Shown: positions 9,562 through 18,628, counted from the first letter of the stretch. The stretch is 64,000 nucleotides of DNA from Kaistella yonginensis (GCF_030409525.1 NZ_JAUFQB010000058.1:1-64000), one strand, 5' to 3'. Made by a program: numbers and translations. The notes: a model not told the origin generated them from the letters alone.

Positions 9562-9995
9562 TTGTAATCGTAATTTTTTTGAAATATTAGCGCACCGTTT
9601 TCAGTTGTTTCTATCGATTTTCGTTTTCCATCTTCATAAAATTCATACGTTTTTATCATCTTATGTTTCTTATCGTGATAAACGATCATTTTTGAGGTTT
9701 GGGTTGTATGTGGATAATAGTATACTTGTTTTGAAATAATATTTTCTGGAACCTCTGTAAAATAAGAAATTTCAGAAACTAAAATTCCGTCCGCGAAAAT
9801 AAATGTTTTTTCTAAACCTTCGTAATAAGGTCCGAAACTTCTCTTTTTACTTACAGCGCCGTTCACTTTCTCACCAGTGTTAAAGTGGGCGACACCATCA
9901 ATGTATTTAATGTTACTGAAGTCAACCACTTTCTTTTGTTGACCAAAAGAGATACAGAAGAACAGCAGGAGGCCGGAGGCAAATATATATTTCAT
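9558..9995 (-). CDS. Secreted hypothetical protein upstream of folB
   Basis: I do not recognise this family with confidence. Starting at the Met at 9995 gives about 145 residues with a signal peptide (ASGLLLFFCISFGQQ). The body has repeated short beta motifs ending in Tyr/Phe (IFADGILVSEISYF, KTYEFYEDGKRKSI) that resemble MORN/YwqK-type repeats. The longer frame to 10043 adds a hydrophilic leader that would bury the signal peptide, so I reject it. It overlaps folB by 4 bp (ATGA) and is probably co-transcribed, but no functional link to folate synthesis is visible. Confidence 0.6.
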   Translation of the reverse strand: MKYIFASGLLLFFCISFGQQKKVVDFSNIKYIDGVAHFNTGEKVNGAVSKKRSFGPYYEGLEKTFIFADGILVSEISYFTEVPENIISKQVYYYPHTTQTSKMIVYHDKKHKMIKTYEFYEDGKRKSIETTENGALIFQKNYDYK

Positions 9996-10303
9996 TAAAA
10001 AAATTATTTTTCCATTAGCAATCTTTCCTCTTCTATATTCCAAAATTTAGGTTTCGGTTAAAGCCGATGATTTTTTTTATTAAACGGGCTAAAGTCCGCT
10101 CCTATCCATAATTTCCATTACTAATCTCAACCACGCACTTATTCAGAAACGGTCTCACGCAACAGGGATTGCTGGGAAAATCCTTTTTTGTCGGGGAAAA
10201 AGCGGTGGCAAATGGAATGGCAAAAAAGATTGCCCAAATGCATTTTAAAACTTTGTCAAAGGAACAAAAACGCTTCTGAAAACTTTGACAAAGTGTATTG
10301 CAA
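9996..10303. other. Intergenic gap with nadA-side hairpins
   Basis: No gene is seen. Near 10075-10100 there is a short GGGCT/AGTCC pairing of the kind common in flavobacterial intergenic repeats, and at 10250-10294 a large inverted repeat (listed separately). The remainder is AT-rich. Confidence 0.5.
10250..10294 (-). terminator. Inverted repeat after nadA (possible terminator)
   Basis: ACTTTGTCAAAG (10250-10261) and CTTTGACAAAGT (10283-10294) are perfect 12-bp inverted arms around a 21-nt loop, 10 bp past the nadA stop codon. Each arm is itself nearly palindromic, so cruciform or paired-hairpin forms are both possible. There is no long T tract, so termination is only inferred. Confidence 0.4.
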
Positions 10304-11323
10304 TTATTTAATCGTCTTACTCAATTCCAGCATCGCTTCAATCGGTTTCAAGGCTTTTAGGCGTAAATCTTCGTCCATGGTGATTTCTGGCAATTCATAT
10401 TTCATGCAGAGGTAGAGTTTTTCCAGGGTATTTCTTTTCATGTAAAAGCATTCGGAACAGTTACAAGCTTCGTCGAAAACCAAGGCTGGAGTTAGTTTTT
10501 TATGTGGAGCGCGCTTTCTCATTTCGTGCAAAATTCCTTCTTCGGTTGCCACGATAAATTCCTGAGCATCATCTTTTTCAACGAAATTAAGAAGTCCAGA
10601 AGTGGAACCAACATAATGAGCCAGATTCAAAACTGCCTCTTCACTTTCGGGGTGAGCGATAAGTTTTGCTTGCGGATTTTCTGCTAATTGTTTAGCAATT
10701 CTTTCCATAGAAAAAGCTTCGTGAACGATACAGGTTCCGTCCCAAAGAATCATATCTCGTCCAGTTTTTTTCATCAGATAAGCGCCTAAATTTTTATCGG
10801 GTGCAAAAATAATCGGACGGTCTTCTGGTAAAGAACGAATGATGGTTTCGGCATTGGAACTGGTGACGATAATATCTGATTCTGCCTTTGTTTCTGCATT
10901 GCAATTGATGTAGGTGGCGATTAAAGCGCCGGGATGTTTCGCACGCATGGCGCGTAAACCTTCACCACTGCAACCATCTGCCAAAGAACAACCCGCTTGG
11001 GTATCCGGAAGAACTACTTTTTTTGTTGGGTTAAGAATTTTGGCCGCTTCTGCCATAAAGTGAACGCCACAGAAAGCGATCATATCGGCCTCTGTATCTT
11101 TGGCTGCGCGCGCTAGCTGCAACGAATCGCCCAAATAATCGGCGATATCCTGAATAGCGGGCGGTTGATAATAGTGCGCTAAAATGACCGCATTTTTTTC
11201 TTTCTTCAGGTCGAGAATGGCCTGCACCAAAGCTTCACCTTGTGGAATAACGAGGTCATCTATTTTTAAAAACCCACGGACGGGCAGGTTTGATTTTGCT
11301 TTATCTAAATTTTCTGTGCTCAT
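10304..11323 (-). CDS. nadA: Quinolinate synthase A
   Basis: The 339-residue enzyme condenses iminoaspartate with dihydroxyacetone phosphate to form quinolinate in NAD synthesis and carries a [4Fe-4S] cluster. Seen are VILAHYYQPPAIQD, FCGVHFMAEAAKIL (first cluster Cys), PDTQAGCSLADGC, VTSSNA, and the C-terminal CNCSECFYMKRNT. Length is typical. It starts 2 bp after the SDR-like gene and forms the tail of a gmk-SDR-nadA operon. nadB and nadC are not in the window. Confidence 0.95.
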   Translation of the reverse strand: MSTENLDKAKSNLPVRGFLKIDDLVIPQGEALVQAILDLKKEKNAVILAHYYQPPAIQDIADYLGDSLQLARAAKDTEADMIAFCGVHFMAEAAKILNPTKKVVLPDTQAGCSLADGCSGEGLRAMRAKHPGALIATYINCNAETKAESDIIVTSSNAETIIRSLPEDRPIIFAPDKNLGAYLMKKTGRDMILWDGTCIVHEAFSMERIAKQLAENPQAKLIAHPESEEAVLNLAHYVGSTSGLLNFVEKDDAQEFIVATEEGILHEMRKRAPHKKLTPALVFDEACNCSECFYMKRNTLEKLYLCMKYELPEITMDEDLRLKALKPIEAMLELSKTIK

Positions 11324-11325
11324 GG

Positions 11326-12057
11326 TTAAAAATATTTAGGATTGGGATGTATAAATGTATAATTAAAATCTTGAATGAATTTCTGCGAAGAAACAATTCT
11401 TTGCTCACTTGCAGAAGCCGGGTCTTTTGTTCCCGGATTTTCTAACTGCAAAACCTCAGCGATGGTGGGATGTTCAGGTGCAACAATGTTATAGGTTTCC
11501 GCTTTTATTTCTGATGGAAGCAGTAGCGCGACCGCCGCCAAAATATCTTGGTAATGAATATAGTTGGTTGCTTTTGCGGGGTTTTCTGGAAGTCTGTTTT
11601 TAAAAAAATTTTGAAGGGAACGCTCATCGCCCATTAAGCCGCCAAAACGTAGAATATTGGTTTGCGGATATTTATGCCGGATCAAATTTTCAGAACTTGC
11701 AATATCGCTCCTTAAATCGGCAGTATGCTCCTCAGAGTACACGCCGCTTTGCGTGGGGTAAATTCCCGTAGAACTGAAAAGCAGGGTTTTCGGAAATTTC
11801 TGATTTAAATGATCAAAGCCTTGATGCCAGCTATTTCTAGAAATCGGCATGCTGAAAATGGCCACTTCAACGGCATCTAAGAAATCGAAATTTAGGGTGG
11901 TCGAAAAGTCCAGTAAATGAACTTCGGTTGCCACATTCTTTAGCATGGTTAATTTTTCGGTCGAAGTGGTGGTGGCAATAACATGATTCCCTTTGGCGGC
12001 TAAAAACTTAGCCAACCGCTCTCCTACCCAACCGCAACCGATGATGGCAATTCTCAT
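11326..12057 (-). CDS. NAD(P)-binding SDR/epimerase-like protein
   Basis: The 243-residue protein opens with a Rossmann dinucleotide-binding motif (IAIIGCGWVGERLA, GxGxxG form) and keeps a short-chain dehydrogenase/epimerase pattern including LLFSSTGIYP and ILRFGGLMGDER. It resembles the YeeZ-type NAD-dependent epimerase/dehydratase family, for which no reaction is firmly known. The start overlaps the gmk stop (ATGA) and the stop lies 2 bp before nadA, so it is tightly embedded in the operon. A nucleotide-linked role is possible but is only an inference from the neighbours. Confidence 0.75.
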   Translation of the reverse strand: MRIAIIGCGWVGERLAKFLAAKGNHVIATTTSTEKLTMLKNVATEVHLLDFSTTLNFDFLDAVEVAIFSMPISRNSWHQGFDHLNQKFPKTLLFSSTGIYPTQSGVYSEEHTADLRSDIASSENLIRHKYPQTNILRFGGLMGDERSLQNFFKNRLPENPAKATNYIHYQDILAAVALLLPSEIKAETYNIVAPEHPTIAEVLQLENPGTKDPASASEQRIVSSQKFIQDFNYTFIHPNPKYF

Positions 12058-12617
12058 AATTCTAAAAAGTGATTTAAAAGATGATCGATTTCCTTTTTGG
12101 CCTGTTCCAAAATATCGTTCACCACAATTTGGTCGAATTCATTTTTGAAGGAAATTTCTTCGGTTGCTTTGGCAACGCGGGTGTGTATGGTTTCTAAATC
12201 ATCTGTTCCCCGGGCGATCAATCTTAATTCTAAGGCGGCAACAGAGGGTGGCATAATGAAAATCGACAAAGCTTTGTCGCCAAAATAATTTTTTAAAGAA
12301 ATCCCACCTTGAACATCTACATCAAAAATAACCACCTTGCCACTGGCCCAAATGCGGTCGACTTCTGCTTTTAAGGTGCCATAATATTTATCGGTGTATA
12401 CTTCTTCAAATTCTACAAAAGCCTCTTCCTCAATTTTCTGCCGAAATTCTTCGGGGGTAATGAAATGATAATCAAGTCCGTTTTTTTCTTCCCCTCTGGC
12501 TTGTCTGGTGGTACAGGAAATTGAAAACTCCAGTTGTGGAAAATGGTCGAGGCAATGTTTAACCAAAGTTGTTTTGCCACTGCCCGAAGGTGCTGAGAAT
12601 ATGATTACTTTTTGCAT
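12054..12617 (-). CDS. gmk: Guanylate kinase
   Basis: This 187-residue cytoplasmic kinase phosphorylates GMP to GDP with ATP. The P-loop APSGSGKT is at 9-16, SCTTRQARGEEKNGLDYHF is the GMP-binding region, and FDVDVQGG (the family DVDVQG motif) follows. Length is near the 190-205 norm. It is the first gene of gmk-SDR-nadA, 171 bp after yicC on the same strand. In many bacteria yicC and gmk are neighbours, which supports both calls. No consensus -7 box was found directly upstream. Confidence 0.95.
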   Translation of the reverse strand: MQKVIIFSAPSGSGKTTLVKHCLDHFPQLEFSISCTTRQARGEEKNGLDYHFITPEEFRQKIEEEAFVEFEEVYTDKYYGTLKAEVDRIWASGKVVIFDVDVQGGISLKNYFGDKALSIFIMPPSVAALELRLIARGTDDLETIHTRVAKATEEISFKNEFDQIVVNDILEQAKKEIDHLLNHFLEL

Positions 12618-12639
12618 TGATTTTTAAATTTTTGAACAG

Positions 12640-12785
12640 ATGGATAGATCACAGACTGATAGAGGATAGAGGATAGATGATAGAACTTAGTCTAAAATTT
12701 TGCACCCTCTCTTTTTTTAATCTTTCATCTGTTATCTTTTTGTCTATGATCTCTTTGTCTACGCTCTCTTTGTATATGCTCTTTA
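12640..12785. repeat. Low-complexity intergenic tract between yicC and gmk
   Basis: The gap is built from degenerate short units, such as GATAGAGGATAGAGGAT on one side and TCTTTGTCTATGATCTCTTTG on the other (the latter given here as 12752-12772). It does not encode a recognisable product. A similar word pattern (TCTATTATCTATCAG) recurs in the rpoB leader near 53322. Confidence 0.5.
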
Positions 12786-12788
12786 AAA

Positions 12789-13646
12789 CTAAAGCACGTT
12801 CAACGTTTGTTCCTTTATTTTTTCTAGATCGTCTTTCATCATGACGACGAGTTTTTGGATTTCGGCGTGATTGGCTTTGGAACCTAAGGTGTTGATTTCG
12901 CGGCCGATTTCCTGGGAAATAAAACCGAGTTTTTTACCATTGAAGTTTTCAGTAGCCATCACTTCCATATAATATTTTAAATGTTGGGTAAGGCGCACTT
13001 TTTCCTCGGCAATATCTAATTTCTCTGTATAATACGCCATTTCCTGATAAAAACGGGTTTCATCGATTTGATCAAATTCGTTGAGTGATTTTCGGTAGCG
13101 TTCTTTCACGCCCTCCATTCTAATTTCTTCGTAAGGTTCAACCTGAGTCAGGTAACGTTCTATTTTTTTAATGTTCCGCTCTAGTTCTTGCTGCAGAATC
13201 TCTCCTTCTATACGTCGGAAATTCTCGAATTTCGTCAAGGTCTCTTCCAACAATTCGATTAAATATACCCATTCCTCCGTACTGAGTTCATCACTTTTGG
13301 ATGAAATTGCCTCGGGCATTCGGATTGCCATTTTCAGATATTCAAAGTCAGGACCATCGCCCGCAACTTTCTTTAGTTCGGTCATGTAGGCTTTTACCAG
13401 CTCGTGATTGATGTTGACATCATTGGCGTTATTAAGCGATTCTATATTCACATAGCAATCCACCTTTCCGCGTAAAGCCCGGTCATTTAGCAGTTTTCGG
13501 ATTTCAAATTCTTTTTCTTTATATCTTAATGGAATCTTGATATTGAGATCGAATGATTTGCTGTTGAGGGATTTAATGTCGATGGTGATCTTTTTACCTT
13601 CGAAAACTCCTTCGCTTCTCCCGAAGCCGGTCATGGATAAAATCAT
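12789..13646 (-). CDS. yicC: YicC family endoribonuclease-like protein
   Basis: The protein has 285 residues and the family's signature ends: ILSMTGFGRSEG at the N-terminus and the C-terminal stretch with GFISQEIGREINTLGSKANH followed by MMKDDLEKIKEQTLNVL. YicC-family proteins are reported to act as RNases on small RNAs. The central region is helical and charged. It is divergent from the PASTA gene. A TATCTTTG box lies 17 nt upstream of the start. Confidence 0.9.
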   Translation of the reverse strand: MILSMTGFGRSEGVFEGKKITIDIKSLNSKSFDLNIKIPLRYKEKEFEIRKLLNDRALRGKVDCYVNIESLNNANDVNINHELVKAYMTELKKVAGDGPDFEYLKMAIRMPEAISSKSDELSTEEWVYLIELLEETLTKFENFRRIEGEILQQELERNIKKIERYLTQVEPYEEIRMEGVKERYRKSLNEFDQIDETRFYQEMAYYTEKLDIAEEKVRLTQHLKYYMEVMATENFNGKKLGFISQEIGREINTLGSKANHAEIQKLVVMMKDDLEKIKEQTLNVL

Positions 13647-13663
13647 GTATTTACTTTATCTCA

Positions 13664-13671
13664 CAAAGATA
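13664..13671 (-). promoter_or_regulatory. -7 box of yicC
   Basis: The minus strand reads TATCTTTG (TAnnTTTG), 17 nt before the yicC start codon. Confidence 0.5.
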
Positions 13672-13961
13672 ATTATTTAAAAACTTTTAGACTTAAAAAA
13701 GAAATGATAAAAAACTCCACAAGGTTTTGATTTATTTACCTGCAGAAGATAGACCAAAAATAAGAGTCCAACATTTAATCAAAACGGAGAAAAAGGTGGA
13801 TTGCAACAGTGTTAATTTTTATATTTTATTTGAAAATTACCTCTTTTGCGGTTCACCAGGAAAGAATTTTACTTTTAATCCGTTCATTGCATTATAAGAT
13901 GAACAAATTTGCAGTTTACTCCTGTTTGAATATTTCATCAAATACAGAAAAGATTATTTTA

Positions 13962-13969
13962 TATATTTG
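13962..13969 (+). promoter_or_regulatory. -7 box of the PASTA gene
   Basis: TATATTTG, followed by CAG, matches the Bacteroidota -7 consensus exactly and lies 23 nt before the start codon. Confidence 0.55.
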
Positions 13970-13992
13970 CAGTTAATAAAAGATTTAAAAAT

Positions 13993-15066
13993 ATGCTTAA
14001 ATCGCTCTTCCATTGGAAAGTCTGGGTGAATATATTGGTAGCGTCTGCCGTTTTTGTGGGTGCCGTTTGGCTAACATTTCGTTGGTTAGAAATGCATACC
14101 AATCACGGAAAGGAAATCGCAGTGCCCAATGTGATGAATAAATCGGTGCACGACGCCATTAAAATTTTAGATGATTCTGGCTTAGGTTACGAAGTAGACA
14201 GTTTTAAATTCGATCCGAAATTCAAACCCTTTCAGGTTTTGCAAATTTATCCGTCTCCAGGTTCACGCGTGAAAGATGGCCGTACCATTGTCTTAAAAGT
14301 AAATCCTAGAACCTACGCCCAAGTTTCCGTTCCTGATGTTTTAGACCGGTACAAAGGTCTAGCCTTCCGACAGTTAGAACAAGTGGGTTTAAAAGTGGGT
14401 GACACCATTTTCGAACCAAGCATTCAGCGCGATGCGGTGTTAAGAATGATTTATAATGGATCCACCCTAAAACCCGGTGCTTTGTTGCCAAGATTTTCAA
14501 CCATTGATTTGGTGATCGGGGCTGGACCAAAAAGAAATATCAGCGTCCCGAATATGGTAGGACTAACGGTGCAACAAGCCAAATTGATTATTTCTCAAAA
14601 TTTGTTTGAAATCGGCTTGGTGGAGCATGAAGATGGTGGCGCGGATGACTCCGACATTGTTTATTATCAGGATCCCGCTCCGATGGATGCGCGAGATCAA
14701 GGCATGCAAATCGACATTTGGGCCAGTAAAAAAACACCGGCTGAAATGGGTGCAAAAATTTCGCAATTGAATTCTATTTATCGAATCCAAATGAATTACA
14801 GCGTACCGGAAAATTACACAAATGAGGAGCCCGTTTATCGTGAAGCTGTACCACAACAGCAAGAAATGCCACCTGCGGAAACTCCTAAACCTGCTGCGCC
14901 AAGAACCGAAGTAAAAAAGCCGGAAGCCTCAAAACCGTCGACGGAACAAAAGCCGAAAGCCACAGAGACGAAACCAAAAGCGGCAACATCGCCTGCTGTA
15001 GCACCCAAAACGAGTCCAGCAAAAACCGAAGAAAAGCCAAAAGCTAAAAAGGTTATTGTTGAATAG
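13993..15066 (+). CDS. PASTA-domain membrane protein
   Basis: The 357-residue protein has one N-terminal membrane helix (VNILVASAVFVGAVWLTF, about 12-29), then three PASTA repeats (about 40-108, 110-182 and 184-256), each with the pattern VPNVxxxxxxxAxxxLxxxGL. A tail rich in Pro, Lys, Ala and Thr follows (about 290-357). PASTA domains bind peptidoglycan or beta-lactam-like ligands. Here they lack the kinase domain seen in Firmicutes Stk/PknB, so this is an envelope protein of unknown function. An RluD-type gene follows at 67 bp with a hairpin between. Confidence 0.85.
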   Translation: MLKSLFHWKVWVNILVASAVFVGAVWLTFRWLEMHTNHGKEIAVPNVMNKSVHDAIKILDDSGLGYEVDSFKFDPKFKPFQVLQIYPSPGSRVKDGRTIVLKVNPRTYAQVSVPDVLDRYKGLAFRQLEQVGLKVGDTIFEPSIQRDAVLRMIYNGSTLKPGALLPRFSTIDLVIGAGPKRNISVPNMVGLTVQQAKLIISQNLFEIGLVEHEDGGADDSDIVYYQDPAPMDARDQGMQIDIWASKKTPAEMGAKISQLNSIYRIQMNYSVPENYTNEEPVYREAVPQQQEMPPAETPKPAAPRTEVKKPEASKPSTEQKPKATETKPKAATSPAVAPKTSPAKTEEKPKAKKVIVE

Positions 15067-15088
15067 CTTTTTAATCATGATACAATCT

Positions 15089-15116
15089 AAAGCTTCAACC
15101 GAAAAGTTGGAGCTTT
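15089..15116 (+). terminator. Hairpin between the PASTA gene and rluD
   Basis: AAAGCTTCAAC (15089-15099) pairs with GTTGGAGCTTT (15106-15116) around CGAAAA, an 11-bp stem with one G-T pair. The following T run is weak (ATCTTTC), so partial termination or mRNA processing is as likely as full termination. Confidence 0.5.
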
Positions 15117-15132
15117 ATCTTTCAAAAATACA

Positions 15133-16191
15133 ATGACAGAAGACCACGAATACTTCAACGACGAAGAATTAGGGAATCACGAATCCAACGAAACCGAATC
15201 AGAGGGACTGTTTGAACATCTTTCGATGACCGTGGATAAAGGTCAGGAATCAATCCGAATCGATAAATTCCTGGTCAATTTCCGACAAAATTCTTCCCGA
15301 AATAAAATCTCGCAAACCTGCCGGGCTGGGAATGTGGTGGTAAATGGCTCGCCAGTTAAACAAAATTACCGCGTGAAACCTGGCGATGAAATTTCGGTCT
15401 TGCTGACCAAGCCTCCGAGAGAAAACATTATTATTCCACAAGATATTCCCATTAATATCGTTTATGAAGATGAAGATGTAGTGGTTCTAGACAAGGAAGC
15501 TGGTATGGTCGTGCATCCGGGACATGGGAATTACGACGGTACCCTGATCAATGCTTTGGCTTTTCATTTTGAAAAAAATGGCGTAAAATCTGATTTAGAC
15601 CGCGTTGGTCTGGTTCATAGAATTGATAAAGATACCTCGGGACTTTTGGTCGTTGCCAAAAATGAATATGCGTTGAGCTTTCTGGCCAAACAATTTTTTG
15701 ACCGGCAGACCAAAAGATTATATTGGGCTTTCGTGTGGGGAAATATGGAAGACGAGGCTGGAACCATTCGCGGCAATATCGGCAGACATTTAAAAAACAG
15801 AATGCAAATGGCCGTTTTCGAAGACGAAAGTTTTGGTAAACATGCGGTTACTCACTATAAAGTGCTCGAAAGATTTCGATACATTACTTGGGTCGAATGC
15901 AAGTTAGAGACGGGCAGAACGCATCAGATTAGGGCGCATTTTAAACATATTGGCCATACCCTCTTTAATGATGAACGGTATGAAGGAAACCAGATTTTAA
16001 AAGGAATCAATATGCCGAAATACAAACAGTTCGTGAAGAATGTGTTCGAGATTTTGCCCCGTCATGCACTGCACGCACACACGCTCGGATTTGTTCACCC
16101 CACAACCAAGGAAGAAATGTATTTTGAAAGCCCCATGCCTAATGATATGGATGAGGCCCTGAATAAATGGAGAAAATATTTAGAATCTTAA
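15133..16191 (+). CDS. RluA/RluD-family 23S rRNA pseudouridine synthase
   Basis: The 352-residue protein has an acidic N-terminal extension (1-35), an S4 RNA-binding domain (about 41-90, with IRIDKFLV) and the pseudouridine synthase domain. The catalytic motif HRIDKDTSG is at 162-170, with the family Asp at 165. Later motifs include ECKLETGRTHQIRAH and RHALHAH. By architecture it is closest to RluD, which modifies helix 69 of 23S rRNA, but which uridines are modified cannot be read from sequence alone. It is probably partly co-transcribed with the PASTA gene. Confidence 0.9.
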   Translation: MTEDHEYFNDEELGNHESNETESEGLFEHLSMTVDKGQESIRIDKFLVNFRQNSSRNKISQTCRAGNVVVNGSPVKQNYRVKPGDEISVLLTKPPRENIIIPQDIPINIVYEDEDVVVLDKEAGMVVHPGHGNYDGTLINALAFHFEKNGVKSDLDRVGLVHRIDKDTSGLLVVAKNEYALSFLAKQFFDRQTKRLYWAFVWGNMEDEAGTIRGNIGRHLKNRMQMAVFEDESFGKHAVTHYKVLERFRYITWVECKLETGRTHQIRAHFKHIGHTLFNDERYEGNQILKGINMPKYKQFVKNVFEILPRHALHAHTLGFVHPTTKEEMYFESPMPNDMDEALNKWRKYLES

Positions 16192-16317
16192 CGCCTAATT
16201 AAAATTCAGCAAAACTAATTTCTCCAATCCTTGTAGGGTGTAATTTTGGTAAAATTTTTCGATCTTTTGCAGTTTAAAAGAAATTTAGGCAGAATCTTAA
16301 TTACATAAAACTTTTTT

Positions 16318-16325
16318 TATATTTG
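16318..16325 (+). promoter_or_regulatory. -7 box of the PorP/SprF-like gene
   Basis: TATATTTG at this position is a perfect TAnnTTTG match, 24 nt before the preferred start codon at 16350. It supports that start, because an ATG-less upstream start at 16323 would fall inside the box. Confidence 0.55.
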
Positions 16326-16349
16326 TTGAAAATTCACGCAATTCTTATT

Positions 16350-17294
16350 ATGAGAAAAATATATACGTTATTTTTCGTGGTGGCCTTTTTGGGGAGCTAC
16401 AAAAGCCAGGAAACTTTGCCTTATTATCAACAGTATTTGCTGAATGGTGATTTCCTATTTAATCCCGCACTCTACGGAAACTCCGATGATATTGTGTTGA
16501 ATTTAAACTACCAGAAACAGTTTTCGAATTTCGATCAGTCGCCCAATGTACAGTCGATCGGGTTGCATGCCAACGTTTTTGATCGTGTGGGAGCAGGTTT
16601 GTCTTTTTTTAGAGATCAGAACGGGCCGATTTCCTCGAATGGTATTTCAGCTGGAGCCGCTTACTTTATTCCGATTGATGATGATGGCGAACGAAAAAGC
16701 CAATTTTCCTTCGGTACGAATGTGAATTTCTATAATATGAACATCGATTTGGGCATGCTCAATCCACAAGATCCCGGTGATCCCGTTTTAAATGCTGATT
16801 CGATGTTTCTGGTGTATGCCAACCTGGGAATGGCGGTGACTTACCGTAATTTTTTTGCGGGTGTTTCTGTAAACGATATCGCTTTAACGAATGACATCCC
16901 GATTGTAAATGGAATTGAGCCAGAACCCACCAAATTCTTAGTGAATACGGGCTATAACTGGTATGTGACGGAAGAGTTTTATGTAACGCCTTCGGTCTTG
17001 GTCAATTTCAACACGAATTCTTCAAAATTAATGGACCTTAACCTCATGGCAACTTTTGCGGGAGCGGATAGTTCGTTTTCTGCGGGCGCGAGTTTAAGAA
17101 CTGCCAATAATAAATTTGGGAATCAAAGTTTAGGATTATCACCGGTGATTAAAGCTTCTGTTAATAATTTCTTTTTTGGCGCAAGTTATAATTTCGGACT
17201 GTCGGATATTCAACAATACGCTGGCAGCAGCTTTATGCTGAGCATCGGTTATAAATTTGATAATTTTATCAATCAAAGAGGATATCGGTATTAA
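16350..17294 (+). CDS. PorP/SprF family type IX secretion membrane protein
   Basis: The predicted protein has 314 residues with a signal peptide (YTLFFVVAFLGSYKSQ) followed by LPYYQQYLLNGDFLFNPALYG, the hallmark opening of the PorP/SprF family. The rest is an outer-membrane beta barrel ending in ISIGYKFDNFIN-type strands. Family members attach to T9SS substrates or anchor gliding and surface proteins, and are usually encoded beside a large secreted partner. Here no such partner is adjacent, since rluD and hemW flank it, so it may be an orphan copy. Confidence 0.88.
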   Translation: MRKIYTLFFVVAFLGSYKSQETLPYYQQYLLNGDFLFNPALYGNSDDIVLNLNYQKQFSNFDQSPNVQSIGLHANVFDRVGAGLSFFRDQNGPISSNGISAGAAYFIPIDDDGERKSQFSFGTNVNFYNMNIDLGMLNPQDPGDPVLNADSMFLVYANLGMAVTYRNFFAGVSVNDIALTNDIPIVNGIEPEPTKFLVNTGYNWYVTEEFYVTPSVLVNFNTNSSKLMDLNLMATFAGADSSFSAGASLRTANNKFGNQSLGLSPVIKASVNNFFFGASYNFGLSDIQQYAGSSFMLSIGYKFDNFINQRGYRY

Positions 17295-17464
17295 AGTTCC
17301 AGTTGTAAATAACTGTCTTTATTTAACGCAAAGATTTTACACGCAACTACTCCTCAATAATTACGATCGCAAAGGCGTTTCACTTAGCAAAGGGCAATGT
17401 CTATTTATTCTTTTTTAAAAATAGATGTTTTAACAAATAAACATTGATTGGTTGCGATTATATT

Positions 17465-17495
17465 TTGGCTCTTTTTACTTTTTCCTTGGCTCTTA
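17465..17495. repeat. 21-bp-period repeat, copy 1
   Basis: TTGGCTCTT occurs at 17465 and 17486 with TTTTACTTTTTCC between, a direct repeat with a period of 21 bp directly upstream of hemW. The same unit occurs at 29678-29709 and 42913-42971. Confidence 0.65.
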
Positions 17496-17503
17496 TTTAA
17501 AAG

Positions 17504-18628
17504 ATGATTTATTTACATATTCCTTTCTGCAAGCAAAAATGCAGTTACTGCAATTTTCATTTTTCAACTTCTTTAAATGCTAAAGAAGAAATGATTGCGG
17601 CTATTAAAAAGGAAATTTATTTGCGCAAAGACGAACTGGAAAATAAAAATTTACAATCCCTATATTTCGGTGGTGGTACGCCTTCTTTGCTTACAGTAGA
17701 TGAGCTTCAATCAATAGTAGATGAGGTTTTAAAATACTTTTCTTTTGATCCCGATATTGAAATTACACTGGAAGCCAATCCCGATGATTTGAATAAAGAT
17801 TTTCTAAAAGATTTATCTAAAACGTCCTTCAACCGTTTGTCGATTGGAACGCAAAGTTTTTTCGATGAAGATTTAAAATTGATGAACCGCGCTCATAATT
17901 CGGGTGAAGCCGAAAGTTCGATCAAGCGCGCGCAGGATTTTGGTTTTGAAAACATCAGCATCGATTTAATTTATGGTTCGCCGAGTTCTAATTTTGAAAT
18001 TTGGAAACAAAACCTAGCGAAAACCATTGCGCTCCAAGTTCCCCATGTTTCCTCTTATGCGCTAACGATAGAACCCAAAACAATGTTGAGCGCCTGGATT
18101 TCTCAAGGAAAAATGATGGCACCGAAAGAAGCTGAACAGCATGAGGAATTTTTCTTTATGGTCGATTTTCTAAAAGATCAAGGTTTCGATCACTATGAAA
18201 TCTCTAATTTTGGGCAACCCGGGTTTCATTCCAAACATAATTCTGCCTATTGGAAATACCAGGAATATTTGGGCCTCGGACCGTCGGCACATTCTTATAA
18301 TGGTCGAAATAAAAGAAGTTGGAATATTGCCAATAATCAACGGTATATCAATTCTTTACATCAAAATAAATTACCCAAGGAAACCGAAGTTTTAACCGAA
18401 AAAGACCAATTTAATGAAATGCTGATGATTGGTTTACGAACAAGTTGGGGAGTAAATTTAGAAGATTTAAAGAAAAAATTCAGTACAGAACTTTTATCGT
18501 ATTTCCAAAAAGAAATCAAATCAAAATTAGAAGACGGAATGTTAATCATCCAAAACAATCAATTAATCATTCCAGAAAAACATTGGTTTTTGGCAGATGG
18601 GATTGCCTCGGATTTGTTTGTTGTTTAG
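17504..18628 (+). CDS. hemW: HemW-type radical SAM protein
   Basis: This 374-residue protein belongs to the coproporphyrinogen III oxidase-like radical SAM family. The cluster motif CKQKCSYC (CxxxCxxC, about 9-16) is followed by YFGGGTPSLL, EANPDD, RLSIGTQSF and DLIYGSP, and a HemW C-terminal domain ends the protein. HemW binds heme and acts as a heme chaperone rather than as true HemN; the short N-terminus without the HemN extension supports this. The start ATG lies 8 bp past the 21-bp repeat. hemH is 9 kb away. Confidence 0.9.
   Translation: MIYLHIPFCKQKCSYCNFHFSTSLNAKEEMIAAIKKEIYLRKDELENKNLQSLYFGGGTPSLLTVDELQSIVDEVLKYFSFDPDIEITLEANPDDLNKDFLKDLSKTSFNRLSIGTQSFFDEDLKLMNRAHNSGEAESSIKRAQDFGFENISIDLIYGSPSSNFEIWKQNLAKTIALQVPHVSSYALTIEPKTMLSAWISQGKMMAPKEAEQHEEFFFMVDFLKDQGFDHYEISNFGQPGFHSKHNSAYWKYQEYLGLGPSAHSYNGRNKRSWNIANNQRYINSLHQNKLPKETEVLTEKDQFNEMLMIGLRTSWGVNLEDLKKKFSTELLSYFQKEIKSKLEDGMLIIQNNQLIIPEKHWFLADGIASDLFVV

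Larger units (their letters stand above)
13647..13992. other. Divergent promoter region yicC / PASTA gene
   Basis: This gap between divergent genes contains a -7 box in each direction (13664-13671 minus, 13962-13969 plus). I see no other structure and no ORF of note. Confidence 0.5.
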
